This document shows, one piece after another, positions 48,714 to 57,915 of a stretch of DNA of 64,000 bases. Below the pieces are notes generated by a model. It searched no databases, had not been told where the DNA came from, and was given only the letters and a program-made list of their open reading frames with translations. The stretch spans positions 1,178,001-1,242,000 of the forward strand of contig NZ_CP060782.1 in assembly GCF_014489515.1 (NCBI RefSeq), in the 5' to 3' direction. Every line of letters begins with the position of its first letter. Position 1 is the first letter of the stretch. Made by a program: the position numbers and the translations under genes. This stretch comes from Sphingomonas sediminicola (lineage in GTDB: Bacteria; Pseudomonadota; Alphaproteobacteria; Sphingomonadales; Sphingomonadaceae).

Positions 48714-49237
48714 ATGGGTGACGACAGAACCGACCTTCCCGAAGGCACCGACACGATACTTGCGGGCGCATCGAATACGGACGACACCACGAACGTGGAT
48801 ACAACGGAGACAGGCCTGGTGACTGAAACGAGAACTCCCGCAACTCGAAGCAATCCGGACCTGCGGAAGCGCATTCGGGAGGGCGGAGAGCGGCTTTCCA
48901 CGGAAGCAACCGATCGCGCCCGCGGCCTTGTCAGCCAGGGACTCGAACGTTCGGCCGAAGCCCTTGCAAACGTCAGCAAGCTGGTCGGCGACACCGCGGA
49001 CGGCCTCGATGAACGGCTCGGCCAGGAATATGGCGACTACGCTCGCCGCGCCGCAACAGCGATCGAAGATACGGCCAACAAGATCGCATCCAAGAACCCG
49101 ATGAATTGATCGAGGACACCCGCGACTTCGTTCGCAACAGTCCCGGACTCGCCGTTGCGGGAGCCGCAATCGTCGGCTTCGTCGTCGCTCGGCTGCTCAA
49201 GTCCGGACTGAACCGCGACGAGGAAGACGATAGCTAG
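48714..49237 (+). CDS. ElaB/YqjD-like membrane-anchored protein, frame broken at the C-terminus
   Basis: A long helical, charged domain (QGLERSAEALANVSKLVGDT) follows a disordered acidic start at the ATG at 48714. The frame ends early at MN-stop, but one extra C in CCC 49097-49099 continues KNPDELIEDTRDFVRNSPGL and then AVAGAAIVGFVVARLLKSGL, the C-terminal membrane anchor typical of DUF883-like YqjD/ElaB proteins, which bind ribosomes in E. coli in stationary phase. The restored protein has about 174 residues. It leads an operon with a YqjE-like protein at 49251 and two more genes. Confidence 0.75.
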
Positions 49238-49250
49238 GGGCGAACCGGAC

Positions 49251-49604
49251 TTGCTGAAGCCGCCCAACGAACCCGAAGGAGCGACGGGCGACAATGAGCG
49301 CCCGATTGGCGAGCTCGTCCACGAACTGATCGAGGACGGCAAGGCCTATGCACGGGCAGAGGCGGAGGTGATCAGGGCGATCGCCACCGCGAAGGCCAAT
49401 GCGCTGAAAATCCCGTCCATCATGTTCGGGATGGCGTTCCTACTTGCGTTGGCGGCGATCGCCGCCCTCGCCGTCGGCGTGGCTATGGGTCTCGCTACAT
49501 TGATCGGACCGCTAGCCGGCGGAATTGTCGCTTTCCTCCTTTTGGCGGCCGTTGCCGGCGGCCTCGGCTGGTACGGCGCCAAGCGTTTGCGGGAGGATCT
49601 ATGA
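49251..49604 (+). CDS. YqjE-like phage-holin-family membrane protein
   Basis: A 117-residue protein with two strong membrane helices (MFGMAFLLALAAIAALAVGV and GGIVAFLLLAAVAGGLGWYG) after an amphipathic N-terminal part (ELVHELIEDGKAYARAEAEV). This is the Actinobacterial holin-X / YqjE family, which is not a phage lysis gene in this context. It starts at 49251, a TTG, 13 bases after the preceding stop, and overlaps the next gene (ATGA at 49601-49604). The function is unknown, possibly envelope stress. Confidence 0.8.
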   Translation: MLKPPNEPEGATGDNERPIGELVHELIEDGKAYARAEAEVIRAIATAKANALKIPSIMFGMAFLLALAAIAALAVGVAMGLATLIGPLAGGIVAFLLLAAVAGGLGWYGAKRLREDL

Positions 49605-49969
49605 CCCGCGAATTGCCGGAAGTGACTGCCGCCAAGCTCGAAGCGGAGCGCGCCCGCTTGCAACTGATGAGCACGGCCAATCGCCTCCAGGCGCGGATGA
49701 GTCCCGGCACGCTTGCTTCCAACGCTTGGCATGATGCGAAGAACAAGGGCGCGGATCTCGCGGAAAATGCAGTCGACGCAGTTCGCAAGCGACCTGTCGC
49801 CGCGACAGGCGTTGTCGCCGCAATTGCCTTGTTCCTCGCCCGCGAACCGCTGATGGATCTCGCAGGAAAGGTGGCCAACGGCGTGAAGCGCAAAGTGCCG
49901 AAGACAACCCAGCCAAAGCCAAGACCAAAGCCTAGGACACGAACCAAATCCACGGAGAATCCCGTATGA
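49601..49969 (+). CDS. DUF3618-like membrane protein
   Basis: A 122-residue protein. A helical N-terminal segment (LEAERARLQLMSTANRLQAR) resembles DUF3618, one membrane helix follows (VAATGVVAAIALFLAREPLM), and the tail is strongly basic (KPRPKPRTRTKS). It overlaps both neighbours by four bases (ATGA at each end), so the operon is translationally coupled. The basic tail may contact nucleic acid or the ribosome; that is inference. Confidence 0.75.
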   Translation: MTRELPEVTAAKLEAERARLQLMSTANRLQARMSPGTLASNAWHDAKNKGADLAENAVDAVRKRPVAATGVVAAIALFLAREPLMDLAGKVANGVKRKVPKTTQPKPRPKPRTRTKSTENPV

Positions 49970-50391
49970 CCGAGAATCGCAATTCCAATCGGGACGAAGC
50001 TCGCCACTCAACGCCCCGCCAGCGGGCAATTGAGGCCTATGGCAACGCCCGCGACCGGGTCTCGAACGCCGGACGCCGCGCAGGCGAGACGATCGAAGAA
50101 GCTCCGCTGATCGTGCTGGCCGCCGGGCTGGCTGCGGGTGCGGCCATCGCCGCACTGCTTCCGCGCACCCGGGCGGAGGATAAGCTCGTCAAACCGGTGG
50201 CCGATCGTGCGCGGGAAACCGCCCGCACTGCGGTCCAGGCTGCCAAGGATGCCGGTCAGGACCGGCTCGATGAGCTCGGCCTCACGCGTCAGAAGGGATC
50301 AGACGTCATCCGTTCAATCCTCGAGGGCGCGGGCGACGCTGCGAAAGCTTCGGCGCAGGCGGCGCTGGGCACTGTCCGACGCGGCGAATGA
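49966..50391 (+). CDS. Hypothetical membrane protein of the YqjD-like operon
   Basis: A 141-residue protein. A disordered, basic start (RNSNRDEARHSTPRQRAIEA) is followed by a helix, one membrane segment (LIVLAAGLAAGAAIAALLP) and a long amphipathic helix with alanine-rich heptads. The layout, helix-anchor-helix, resembles the YqjD-like protein two genes upstream, suggesting ancient duplication. It is the last gene of the unit 48714-50391. Confidence 0.7.
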   Translation: MTENRNSNRDEARHSTPRQRAIEAYGNARDRVSNAGRRAGETIEEAPLIVLAAGLAAGAAIAALLPRTRAEDKLVKPVADRARETARTAVQAAKDAGQDRLDELGLTRQKGSDVIRSILEGAGDAAKASAQAALGTVRRGE

Positions 50392-50442
50392 TCGTCCGAG
50401 AGCCGGTTCGCATGGCCTTAGAATCCTGCTAGCGGGCGCGCC

Positions 50443-50679
50443 ATGAGCAAGCTTCATCTCGTTTTCGGAGGCCGCGTTAAGGACCCGCGCGGCCTGGACT
50501 TCGTCGATCTCGACCACATCGACTTCGTCGGCCTTTTCCAGAGCTATACCGAAGCCGAAGAGGCCTGGCGCGGCCGGGCCCAGCGGACCGTGGACGACGC
50601 GGAAATGAAGTATGTCGTCGTCCACCTACACCGGCTGCTCGAGCCGGAGAGCGACAGCGGCACCGCCTCGGCCGCCTAG
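50443..50679 (+). CDS. DUF4170 protein
   Basis: A 78-residue protein. It begins MSKLHLVFGGRVKDPRGLDF and continues VGLFQSYTEAEEAWRGRAQ and VDDAEMKYVVVHLHRLLEP, the pattern of the alphaproteobacterial DUF4170 family. It is cytoplasmic with no known function. The last bases overlap the end of the convergent rhomboid gene by four bases. Confidence 0.8.
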   Translation: MSKLHLVFGGRVKDPRGLDFVDLDHIDFVGLFQSYTEAEEAWRGRAQRTVDDAEMKYVVVHLHRLLEPESDSGTASAA

Positions 50680-51302
50680 GCGTTCCTGTACCGCCAGATC
50701 AGCAAGGGACGCTGCAGAAGCAGACCGGCCACGAAGCCGCCAATGTGTGCGGGCGTCGCGAGCAGGAACCCCTGCGTGCCGGCGAGTAACCCGGTCATGA
50801 CCTGAAGCACGACCCAGGCAGCGAGCAGCCATAAGGCATTCAACGATCGGTTGAGAGCCGCCGAGCTGACGATCTTCTTTTGCTGGCCGAAGCTGAGCGC
50901 GAACGCGCCGATAATCGCGCTGATCGCACCGCTGGCACCAATCATTGGCGTCGCCGAGGCCGGATCGACCAGCCACTGCGCGATGGCGGCCGTGTAGGCA
51001 CCGACTGCATAGAGGAAGACCAAAGGTCCCGGACCGAGAATGCGCTCGACCTGCGTTCCGCACCATACGAGCATCAGCATGTTGAGGGCCAGATGAAGCC
51101 CACCGCCGTGCACCAGAGTTGACGTCAATGGCGTCAACCAGGCGGGAACAGCCGGCGTGAGGTCGATCAGGCCGCTTAGACGGGCCGGGATCACGCCCAT
51201 TATCACCGCTGCCCGGCTGTCTGCACCGAGCAGGGCCGTGAGCAGCCATGCGATGGCCGTCACGACGGTGATAGTGACGGTTGCGGTGCGTGGTAGGCGC
51301 AT
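50676..51302 (-). CDS. Rhomboid-family intramembrane serine protease
   Basis: A 208-residue protein with six membrane helices. The catalytic serine is in GASGAISA and the histidine in PAHIGGFVAG; the first-loop motif HGGGLHLALNML is also present. Rhomboids cut membrane proteins inside the bilayer; the substrate is unknown. It follows greA on the minus strand with 14 bases between them. The start at 51302 precedes the first helix. Confidence 0.9.
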   Translation of the reverse strand: MRLPRTATVTITVVTAIAWLLTALLGADSRAAVIMGVIPARLSGLIDLTPAVPAWLTPLTSTLVHGGGLHLALNMLMLVWCGTQVERILGPGPLVFLYAVGAYTAAIAQWLVDPASATPMIGASGAISAIIGAFALSFGQQKKIVSSAALNRSLNALWLLAAWVVLQVMTGLLAGTQGFLLATPAHIGGFVAGLLLQRPLLIWRYRNA

Positions 51303-51316
51303 CAGCGCGTCACGGC

Positions 51317-51796
51317 CTAGATGAACTCGATCTTCTTGATCTCGTAGTAGCGGTCACCCGACGGCGTCGACACTTCCACTTCCTCACCCTTGTGGCGGCC
51401 GATCAAAGCGCGGCCGAGGGGAGAATTGTAGCTGATGCGGCCATCCTTCGCGTCGGCCTCGACCTGGCCAACGAGCTGGTAGCGAACTTTCTTCTCGTCC
51501 TCGTCCAGCAGGGTGACGGTGGCGCCGAACACCACCTTGTCGCCCGAAAGCGTGGTCGGATCGATCACCATCGCGCGGCTCAGCTGGTCGTCGATGTCGG
51601 CGATCATCGCCTCGATCTGACCCTGACGCTCCTTCGCCGCGTGATATTCTGCGTTCTCGGACAGGTCGCCATGCGCGCGAGCGGCTTCAATCGCCTCGAC
51701 GACCGCCGGGCGCTCGACCGTTTTCAGGTGCCGCACCTGCTCGCTGAGCTTGCGGTGGCCCTCGGCCAGCATCGGGACCTTTTCGGCAGTCGCCAT
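51317..51796 (-). CDS. greA: Transcription elongation factor GreA
   Basis: Rescues stalled RNA polymerase by stimulating RNA cleavage. The 159-residue protein starts at the ATG at 51796 ([20 protein letters not shown]). The coiled-coil tip has the acidic pair in [17 protein letters not shown], and the C-terminal domain ends [18 protein letters not shown]. The frame to 51817 would add seven unconserved residues. It follows carB on the same strand; carA-carB-greA is common in alphaproteobacteria. Confidence 0.95.
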   Translation of the reverse strand: MATAEKVPMLAEGHRKLSEQVRHLKTVERPAVVEAIEAARAHGDLSENAEYHAAKERQGQIEAMIADIDDQLSRAMVIDPTTLSGDKVVFGATVTLLDEDEKKVRYQLVGQVEADAKDGRISYNSPLGRALIGRHKGEEVEVSTPSGDRYYEIKKIEFI

Positions 51797-51879
51797 GTCA
51801 ATGGCCTTCCTCTTCAAAACGCCGCCTGCCGCGCCCTGACCAGGGTTCGCGAAGCTTCAGGCGGATTGTATGGTGAATT

Positions 51880-54800
51880 TCAGCTTTCGGAGGCGGAATA
51901 ATAGGATTGGAGGGAGCGGACTTCAAGCGCATGTCCTCTCAGCGCTTCGATTGCCCGTGCCGTAGCCAGGCTCCCTGCCGCCGTCGTGAAGTATGGCACT
52001 TTCCTGATAAGCGCCGTCGAACGGATCGAATGGCTGTCCTTCAGCGACTGCCAACCCTCGGTCGTGTTGAAGACAATCTGGACCTCACCATCCATCAGCT
52101 TGTCGACGATGTGCGGACGTCCCTGGGCAACCTTGTTCACTCGTTCGATCGGTAGGCCTTTGCCCGCCAGATGATCGGCAGTGCCGCCCGTAGCGATGAT
52201 CGAATAACCGAGTTCAATCATCTTCTCGACGGCAGGAATGATATTGTCCTTGTCGGCGTCTTTTACCGATACGAAAACCGTTCCCTTGTTCGGAAGGCTG
52301 ATGCCTGCGGCGATCAAGGCCTTGCCGAAAGCAAGGTCGAATTCCCTGTCAATTCCCATGACTTCGCCAGTGCTCTTCATTTCCGGTCCGAGAACGGGAT
52401 CGGAACCCGGGAACCGGGCGAAGGGGAAGACGGACTCTTTTACTGCGACATGGTCGATGGCGCGGTCAATGCCGCCTAGGTCGGCCAGCTTCTCACCGGC
52501 CATGACCCGTGCTGCAAGCTTGGCAACGGGACGTCCGATCGCCTTGGCGACGAACGGCACCGTACGGCTGGCACGCGGATTGACTTCGATAAGGTAGACC
52601 TGGTCCTCCCTCACTGCGAACTGGACATTCATCAGCCCGCGGACGTCGAGCGCCAGGGCAAGTTCCTTTGCCTGCCGTTCGATTTCCGTCACCACCTCAT
52701 CTGAAAGGCTGTGTGGCGGGATGGAGCAGGCGCTGTCGCCCGAGTGCACACCGGCTTCTTCGATGTGCTGTAGAATTCCGCAAACCGCGACGTCGGTTCC
52801 GTCGCAGATGGCATCAACGTCCACCTCGATCGCATCTCGAAGGTAACGGTCAATGAGGACAGGGCTCGATCCCGACACAGCCACGGCGGTCGCAATGTAG
52901 TGATCGAGCTGCTCCGGCCCGTCGACCACCTCCATGCCCCTGCCGCCGAGCACGTACGATGGCCTAAGGAGCACCGGATACCCAATGCGCGAAGCGACCT
53001 GGATTGCCTCTTCCCGGCTTCGCGCAAGCCCGTTTTCAGGCTGCTTGAGGCCCAGTTTGTCGACGAGCTGGGCAAAGCGCTCCCTGTCTTCCGCCAGATC
53101 AATCGAATCCGGCTTGGTGCCTAGGATCGGGATGCCCGCCGCACCCAGGTTCGCCGCCAGCTTCAACGGGGTCTGGCCACCCAGCTGGACGATGACGCCC
53201 AGCAATTCCCCCTTCTCCACCTCGCGGTGCAGGATCTCGAGCACATCCTCCGCTGTCAGAGGCTCGAAATAGAGTCGATCCGACGTGTCAGGGTCGGTCG
53301 ACACCGTCTCCGGGTTGCAGTTGACCATGATGGTCTCGAACCCCGCCCCATCACGCCCGAGCGCAAACGCCGCGTGGCAGCAGCAATAATCGAACTCGAT
53401 GCCCTGCCCAATGCGGTTTGGTCCGCCGCCAAGGATGGCGACCTTCTTACGATCGCTGATCTCCGCTTCGTCCTCGGGCTCACCGAACAGCGGAGCCTCA
53501 TAGGTCGAGTAGAGATATGGCGTCGCCGCATCGAACTCCGCGGCGCAGCTGTCGATCCGCTTGAACACTGGCCTGACGCCGAGCTTGTGCCGATGATCCC
53601 GCACTTCCGTCTCGGTAACGCCACCCGTCATGTGCTTCAGCGCGTCGTGCATGATGCCCGAACCGCCGGCGATCATCTCGCTCATCTCGCGCTCAACGTG
53701 CGCCGACCGGAGCGCCAGCTGTGCAAGGCGCGCATCCGAGAAACCCATCGCTTTCAGCCGCCGCATCTCCGCCGGGTCCTGCGGCAGGCCGTCGCGCCGG
53801 ACTTGCGCCTCCGCGTCCACAATCTCCTGCAAGCGCTGGAGGAACCAGGGATCGAACCCAGCAATCTGGGCGATCCGCTCGACTGTGAAGCCCTGACGGA
53901 GAGCTTCGGCAGCCACCAGTAGACGGTCCGGAGTCGCCTTCGCCAGCGCATTCTCGATCACCACCGGGTCGGCGCCGTCGTACTGCATTACCCGATCGAG
54001 ACCGGTGAGGCCCGTCTCCAGCCCGCGAAGCGCCTTCTGGAGGCTCTCCGCGAACGAACGGCCAATGGCCATCACTTCGCCGACCGACTTCATTGACGTG
54101 CTTAGCAGCGCCGGAGAACCTGCGAATTTCTCGAAAGCAAAGCGCGGGATCTTGGTCACGACATAATCGATGGTCGGTTCGAAGCTCGCGGGCGTTGCGC
54201 CGCCCGTGATGTCGTTGGCGATCTCGTCGAGCGTGTACCCAACGGCCAGCTTCGCCGCGACCTTGGCAATCGGGAAGCCGGTAGCCTTGGACGCGAGCGC
54301 CGAGGACCGCGAAACGCGCGGGTTCATCTCGATCACGACCATGCGACCAGTCTTCGGATCGACTGCGAACTGGACGTTAGAACCGCCTGTTTCGACGCCG
54401 ATTTCCCGAAGGACGGCAATCGAAGCAGAGCGCATCCGCTGATATTCCTTGTCGGTCAGCGTCAGCGCCGGAGCGACAGTGATGGAATCGCCGGTGTGAA
54501 CGCCCATAGGATCGATATTCTCGATCGAGCAGATGATGATGGCATTGTCGGCGCGGTCGCGGACGACCTCCATTTCAAACTCTTTCCAGCCGAGCACCGA
54601 TTCCTCGATCAGCACCTCGGTGGTCGGGCTGGCCTCCAAGCCGCCCCTAACGATCGCCTCGAATTCCTCGCGGTTGTAGGCGATGCCCCCGCCCGTCCCG
54701 CCAAGTGTGAAGCTCGGGCGGATGATCGCCGGCAGCCCGACGCTTTCGAGCGCCGCCCAGCCGTCGTCCATGCTGTGCGCGATTGCCGAGCGCGGGCTTT

Positions 54801-55224
54801 CCAGCCCGATCTTGTCCATCGCCTCACGGAACTTGAGCCGGTCTTCGGCCTTCTCAATCGCCTCGGCATTGGCTCCGATCAGCTCAACCCCAAGCCGTTC
54901 CAGCGTGCCGTCCTTCGCGAGCGATAGCGCCGTATTCAGCGCTGTCTGACCACCCATCGTCGGGAGGATGGCGTCAGGCTTCTCCTTCTCGATGATCTTG
55001 GTGACGAACTCTGGCGTGATCGGCTCGATGTAGGTCGCGTCCGCAAGCTCCGGATCGGTCATGATCGTCGCCGGGTTCGAATTGACGACGATGACCCGGT
55101 AGCCCTCTTCTTTCAGGGCCTTGACCGCCTGGCTTCCCGAATAATCGAACTCGGCGGCCTGGCCAATGACGATCGGGCCGGCGCCGATGATCAGGATGGA
55201 GGATATGTCGGTGCGTTTTGGCAT
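51880..55224 (-). CDS. carB: Carbamoyl-phosphate synthase large subunit
   Basis: Uses ammonia from CarA to make carbamoyl phosphate for arginine and pyrimidines. The 1114-residue protein starts at the ATG at 55224 ([20 protein letters not shown]). Two ATP-grasp halves are visible, each with a GQ[TA] loop and [16 protein letters not shown] or [16 protein letters not shown]. An oligomerisation helix lies between them, and the C-terminal MGS-like allosteric domain ([19 protein letters not shown]-like) is present. The frame is intact. Its start overlaps the stop of a small lipoprotein gene. Confidence 0.96.
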   Translation of the reverse strand: MPKRTDISSILIIGAGPIVIGQAAEFDYSGSQAVKALKEEGYRVIVVNSNPATIMTDPELADATYIEPITPEFVTKIIEKEKPDAILPTMGGQTALNTALSLAKDGTLERLGVELIGANAEAIEKAEDRLKFREAMDKIGLESPRSAIAHSMDDGWAALESVGLPAIIRPSFTLGGTGGGIAYNREEFEAIVRGGLEASPTTEVLIEESVLGWKEFEMEVVRDRADNAIIICSIENIDPMGVHTGDSITVAPALTLTDKEYQRMRSASIAVLREIGVETGGSNVQFAVDPKTGRMVVIEMNPRVSRSSALASKATGFPIAKVAAKLAVGYTLDEIANDITGGATPASFEPTIDYVVTKIPRFAFEKFAGSPALLSTSMKSVGEVMAIGRSFAESLQKALRGLETGLTGLDRVMQYDGADPVVIENALAKATPDRLLVAAEALRQGFTVERIAQIAGFDPWFLQRLQEIVDAEAQVRRDGLPQDPAEMRRLKAMGFSDARLAQLALRSAHVEREMSEMIAGGSGIMHDALKHMTGGVTETEVRDHRHKLGVRPVFKRIDSCAAEFDAATPYLYSTYEAPLFGEPEDEAEISDRKKVAILGGGPNRIGQGIEFDYCCCHAAFALGRDGAGFETIMVNCNPETVSTDPDTSDRLYFEPLTAEDVLEILHREVEKGELLGVIVQLGGQTPLKLAANLGAAGIPILGTKPDSIDLAEDRERFAQLVDKLGLKQPENGLARSREEAIQVASRIGYPVLLRPSYVLGGRGMEVVDGPEQLDHYIATAVAVSGSSPVLIDRYLRDAIEVDVDAICDGTDVAVCGILQHIEEAGVHSGDSACSIPPHSLSDEVVTEIERQAKELALALDVRGLMNVQFAVREDQVYLIEVNPRASRTVPFVAKAIGRPVAKLAARVMAGEKLADLGGIDRAIDHVAVKESVFPFARFPGSDPVLGPEMKSTGEVMGIDREFDLAFGKALIAAGISLPNKGTVFVSVKDADKDNIIPAVEKMIELGYSIIATGGTADHLAGKGLPIERVNKVAQGRPHIVDKLMDGEVQIVFNTTEGWQSLKDSHSIRSTALIRKVPYFTTAAGSLATARAIEALRGHALEVRSLQSYYSASES

Positions 55225-55490
55225 CAGCTCGCTGGATAATTGATGGCGTTGACGAAGACGGTCTTGAGCCCGTTTTTCCGCGCCCATTTGGCAACGCAGG
55301 CGCGCTCCTCGGGTGAGGAATCCGGACGGAACAGAAAGATGAGGCGCTTCTCGCTCTCATCCTGGAACAGCTCTCCCACGGCGAGACCACAATTCTGGCC
55401 GACGTCGTTGAGTTCGGCCTGGGTGTGCATGCGGGCAGTGACACAGGCGGGTAAAGCAAGAGCAGTGCAAACGAGAGCCGCCATCCTCAC
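55224..55490 (-). CDS. Small predicted lipoprotein between carA and carB
   Basis: An 88-residue protein with a signal sequence and a lipobox-like LALPAC (cysteine 16; proline before alanine is unusual). The mature part has three further cysteines, one in [13 protein letters not shown] and one in [14 protein letters not shown], and ends in [10 protein letters not shown]. Its end overlaps the carB start and its beginning overlaps the carA end (TGA/ATG junctions), so it is embedded in the car operon. No family is recognised and no link with carbamoyl phosphate is evident. Confidence 0.65.
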   Translation of the reverse strand: MRMAALVCTALALPACVTARMHTQAELNDVGQNCGLAVGELFQDESEKRLIFLFRPDSSPEERACVAKWARKNGLKTVFVNAINYPAS

Positions 55491-56655
55491 TTCATGGCCC
55501 CGACGAACTTCTTGAACAGGTAGAAACTGTCCTGCGGCCCCGGGCTTGCCTCTGGGTGATATTGCACGCTGAACACCGGGCGGTCCTTCAGTTCAATTCC
55601 GCAATTGCTGTTGTCGAACAGCGAGACGTGCGTCTCGCGCACATTGTCCGGCAGGCCTTCACGCTCGACTGCGAACCCGTGGTTCATGCTGGTGATCTCG
55701 ACCTGACCGTCCTCGAGCCGCTTCACCGGATGGTTCGCGCCGCGGTGGCCCTGAAACATCTTGCTGGTCTTGCCGCCGACCGCGAGCGCAAGCATCTGGT
55801 GACCAAGACAGATACCGAACAGCGGCTTGCCGGTTTCCAGCATCTTGCGGATCACCGGCACCGCATATTCGCCCGTCGCCGCCGGATCGCCAGGCCCGTT
55901 CGACAAGAAGAAGCCGTCCGGATTGTGCGACATGACCTCGTTGAATGACGCACTCGCCGGTACCACCGTAACCCGCGCGCCGGCCTCGACCAGGTTGCGG
56001 AAAATGTTGCGTTTGGAGCCATAGTCGACGGCGACAACGTGCGGACGCTCGTCATCGTCCCCACCCATTTCATAGCCCTCGCCCCAGACCCACTTGCCGC
56101 CGGTCCAGCGCTCGACCTGAAGCCGACTGACGTCCTTCGCCAGATCCATGCCTTCCAGACCCGGCCAATCCGCCGCCATCTTCTGAAGCCGCTCCAGGTC
56201 GAACTCGCCAGTAGCGTTGTACGCGATCGTGACCGTGGGCGGCCCCTCTTCACGGACGAGCTTCGTCAGCGCCCGTGTATCGACTCCGGAAATGCCGATC
56301 CGGCCCCACTTCCGCATCCAGTCGGAAAAACCCTGGTTCGCCCGGTAATTGCTCGGCTCGGTGACCACCTCGCGCACCAGGCAGCCGAGCGCGTGCGCTT
56401 CCCCTGCCTCGACGTCCTCGTCGTTGGCGCCGACATTGCCGATGTGCGGGAAGGTGAAGGCGATGACCTGCTTCGCGTAGGAAGGATCGGTCATCACTTC
56501 CTGGTAGCCGGTCATGGCGGTGTTGAAGCATAGCTCGCCGACGGCTTCGCCCTCGACCCGAAGCCCTTGCCCCACACGACCCGGCCATCGGCGAAGACCA
56601 CGACTCCCGTCGCGCCTTTCGGTTGAGGCGCGGACAAGGGTCGAGCGTCGGCCAT
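55487..56655 (-). CDS. carA: Carbamoyl-phosphate synthase small subunit, frame broken at the N-terminus
   Basis: Glutaminase subunit that supplies ammonia to CarB. The ATG at 56655 gives MADARPLSAPQPKGATGVVV and FADGRVVWGKGFG, then the frame breaks at CCC 56557-56559. One extra C joins VEGEAVGELCFNTAMTGYQE. The class I glutamine amidotransferase domain has FGICLGHQMLALAVGG (nucleophile cysteine), NHGFAV and the catalytic histidine and glutamate in VQYHPEASPGPQDS. The restored protein has about 389 residues, normal length. carA is required for pyrimidine and arginine synthesis. Confidence 0.93.
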
Positions 56656-56800
56656 GGGCGGGAAAGCCTTCCGTCAAAGAGTTTGCAGCGATGTCGCTAA
56701 GACACTGCCGCTAGGCCCCAGCGGACTTGAGGTCAACGCTGTAAAATCGCGAATTTCCGCGTTACGGGCTGTCCTTTCCACCAAAGGGCACAGGGCGAGC

Positions 56801-57253
56801 ATGATTCGCGACGAAATCAAGGCGGCATTGGTCACGGCGATGAAAGGTGGCGACAAGGCCGCGACGGGCACGATCCGCCTCATCCAGTCGGCTATCAAGA
56901 ACCGCGACATCGAGCTTCGGACTTCCACTGCCACCACGGACGACGACCTGGTCGTCACCGACGTGCTCCAGAAAATGATCAAGCAGCGCCGCGAATCCGC
57001 AGACCTCTACCGCAAAGGCAACCGCGAGGAGCTCGCCGCGACCGAAGAGGCCGAAATCGCGGTTATCGAGCGCTTCCTGCCCAAGCAGATGAGCGACGAG
57101 GAAGCGAGCGCGGCGATCCAGACGATCATCGCCGAGACCGGCGCCTCGGGCATGAAGGACATGGGGAAGGTCATGAGCGAGGTGAAATCGCGTCTCGCCG
57201 GCCAGATCGATCCGGCGCGGGCCAGCGCAATGGTCAGGACTGCACTGGTCTGA
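56801..57253 (+). CDS. GatB/YqeY-domain protein
   Basis: A 150-residue protein homologous to the C-terminal tail of the GatB amidotransferase subunit. It starts MIRDEIKAALVTAMKGGDKA, the family start, and contains VIERFLPKQMSDEEASAAIQ and GMKDMGKVMSEVKSRLAGQ. It probably helps tRNA-linked functions, but its role is unknown. The yqeY-dnaG-rpoD order is widespread in alphaproteobacteria. The open frame extends upstream to 56654 without conserved sequence. It is divergent from carA. Confidence 0.9.
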   Translation: MIRDEIKAALVTAMKGGDKAATGTIRLIQSAIKNRDIELRTSTATTDDDLVVTDVLQKMIKQRRESADLYRKGNREELAATEEAEIAVIERFLPKQMSDEEASAAIQTIIAETGASGMKDMGKVMSEVKSRLAGQIDPARASAMVRTALV

Positions 57254-57259
57254 CGAAGA

Positions 57260-57288
57260 AGGCCCCGCCGCGGTAAGCGGCGGAGCCT
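57260..57288. terminator. Hairpin between convergent yqeY and membrane-protein genes
   Basis: AGGCCCCGCCGC pairs with GCGGCGGAGCCT around a GGTAA loop, seven bases after the yqeY stop and 18 before the end of the convergent gene. A T-rich tract (TTCTTC) follows on the minus side only, so it may serve both genes. Confidence 0.6.
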
Positions 57289-57305
57289 CTCAAAATGTTC
57301 GAAGA

Positions 57306-57683
57306 TTATCTTGCGGTTGCGGCAGTTCCGCTTGCGGCGGCGCTGCCGGTTAGGCCCATCACCCCTTCCATGACGAGTTCATACATCAGCATGGCAAGTG
57401 CGGTGGCGGCTGCGCCGGCGATACCCATTTGGAGATTGCCCATCACGGCACTGAGTTGGGCGCCGATGGCCGGGATCGTCGAAAGCGCCGTGCCTATGAT
57501 CGGCAGTGCGACGACCGCCACCATGGCAAGCACCAATCTTTCCCTGGGCATCGAGAGTCCGGCGATCAGGCCGAGGACGACAAGTATCAACGCAACATTC
57601 AACCCACCCATGGCGACAAATCCAGCCACGATCGCGAGGACGATGTAGATTGCGCGGGCAAGCCCGCCGACCTTGTTCATCAT
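57306..57683 (-). CDS. Hypothetical membrane protein
   Basis: A 125-residue protein with about four hydrophobic segments (AIYIVLAIVAGFVAMGG, VALILVVLGLIAGL, LVLAMVAVVALPIIGTALS and IAGAAATALAMLMYELVM). The ATG at 57683 follows GGAGGGGTTACC. It has no charged catalytic pattern and no family I recognise. It lies between yqeY and dnaG on the opposite strand, breaking the usual order. The function is unknown. Confidence 0.65.
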   Translation of the reverse strand: MMNKVGGLARAIYIVLAIVAGFVAMGGLNVALILVVLGLIAGLSMPRERLVLAMVAVVALPIIGTALSTIPAIGAQLSAVMGNLQMGIAGAAATALAMLMYELVMEGVMGLTGSAAASGTAATAR

Positions 57684-57915
57684 GGTAACCCCTCCAATTC
57701 GTTCCGCGCAGCGGCTCCCCACCGCTGCACTTCGGAACAAAGAAGAGATTAACCCTATTTCCGCTCATTCCGCAGGAGAAATAATCCCGTCGATTCCGTC
57801 CCTTGCGGGCATGGTCAAATCTTCACCTGCAAAATCGGCCCACCTCATCTGTGGATAAATCGCCTTCATGCGCTTGCCGCGCGCCGAGTCGGATGCGAGA
57901 AAATCCGGTCGCCCA

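Noticed and set aside
49251-49604. Possible prophage signal from a holin-family gene
   Set aside because: The gene belongs to a YqjD/YqjE-like operon and no other phage gene (integrase, terminase, capsid) is near.
57765-57869. A short minus-strand frame upstream of dnaG
   Set aside because: Thirty-four codons without a clear ribosome site or family; it overlaps the probable dnaG promoter region.
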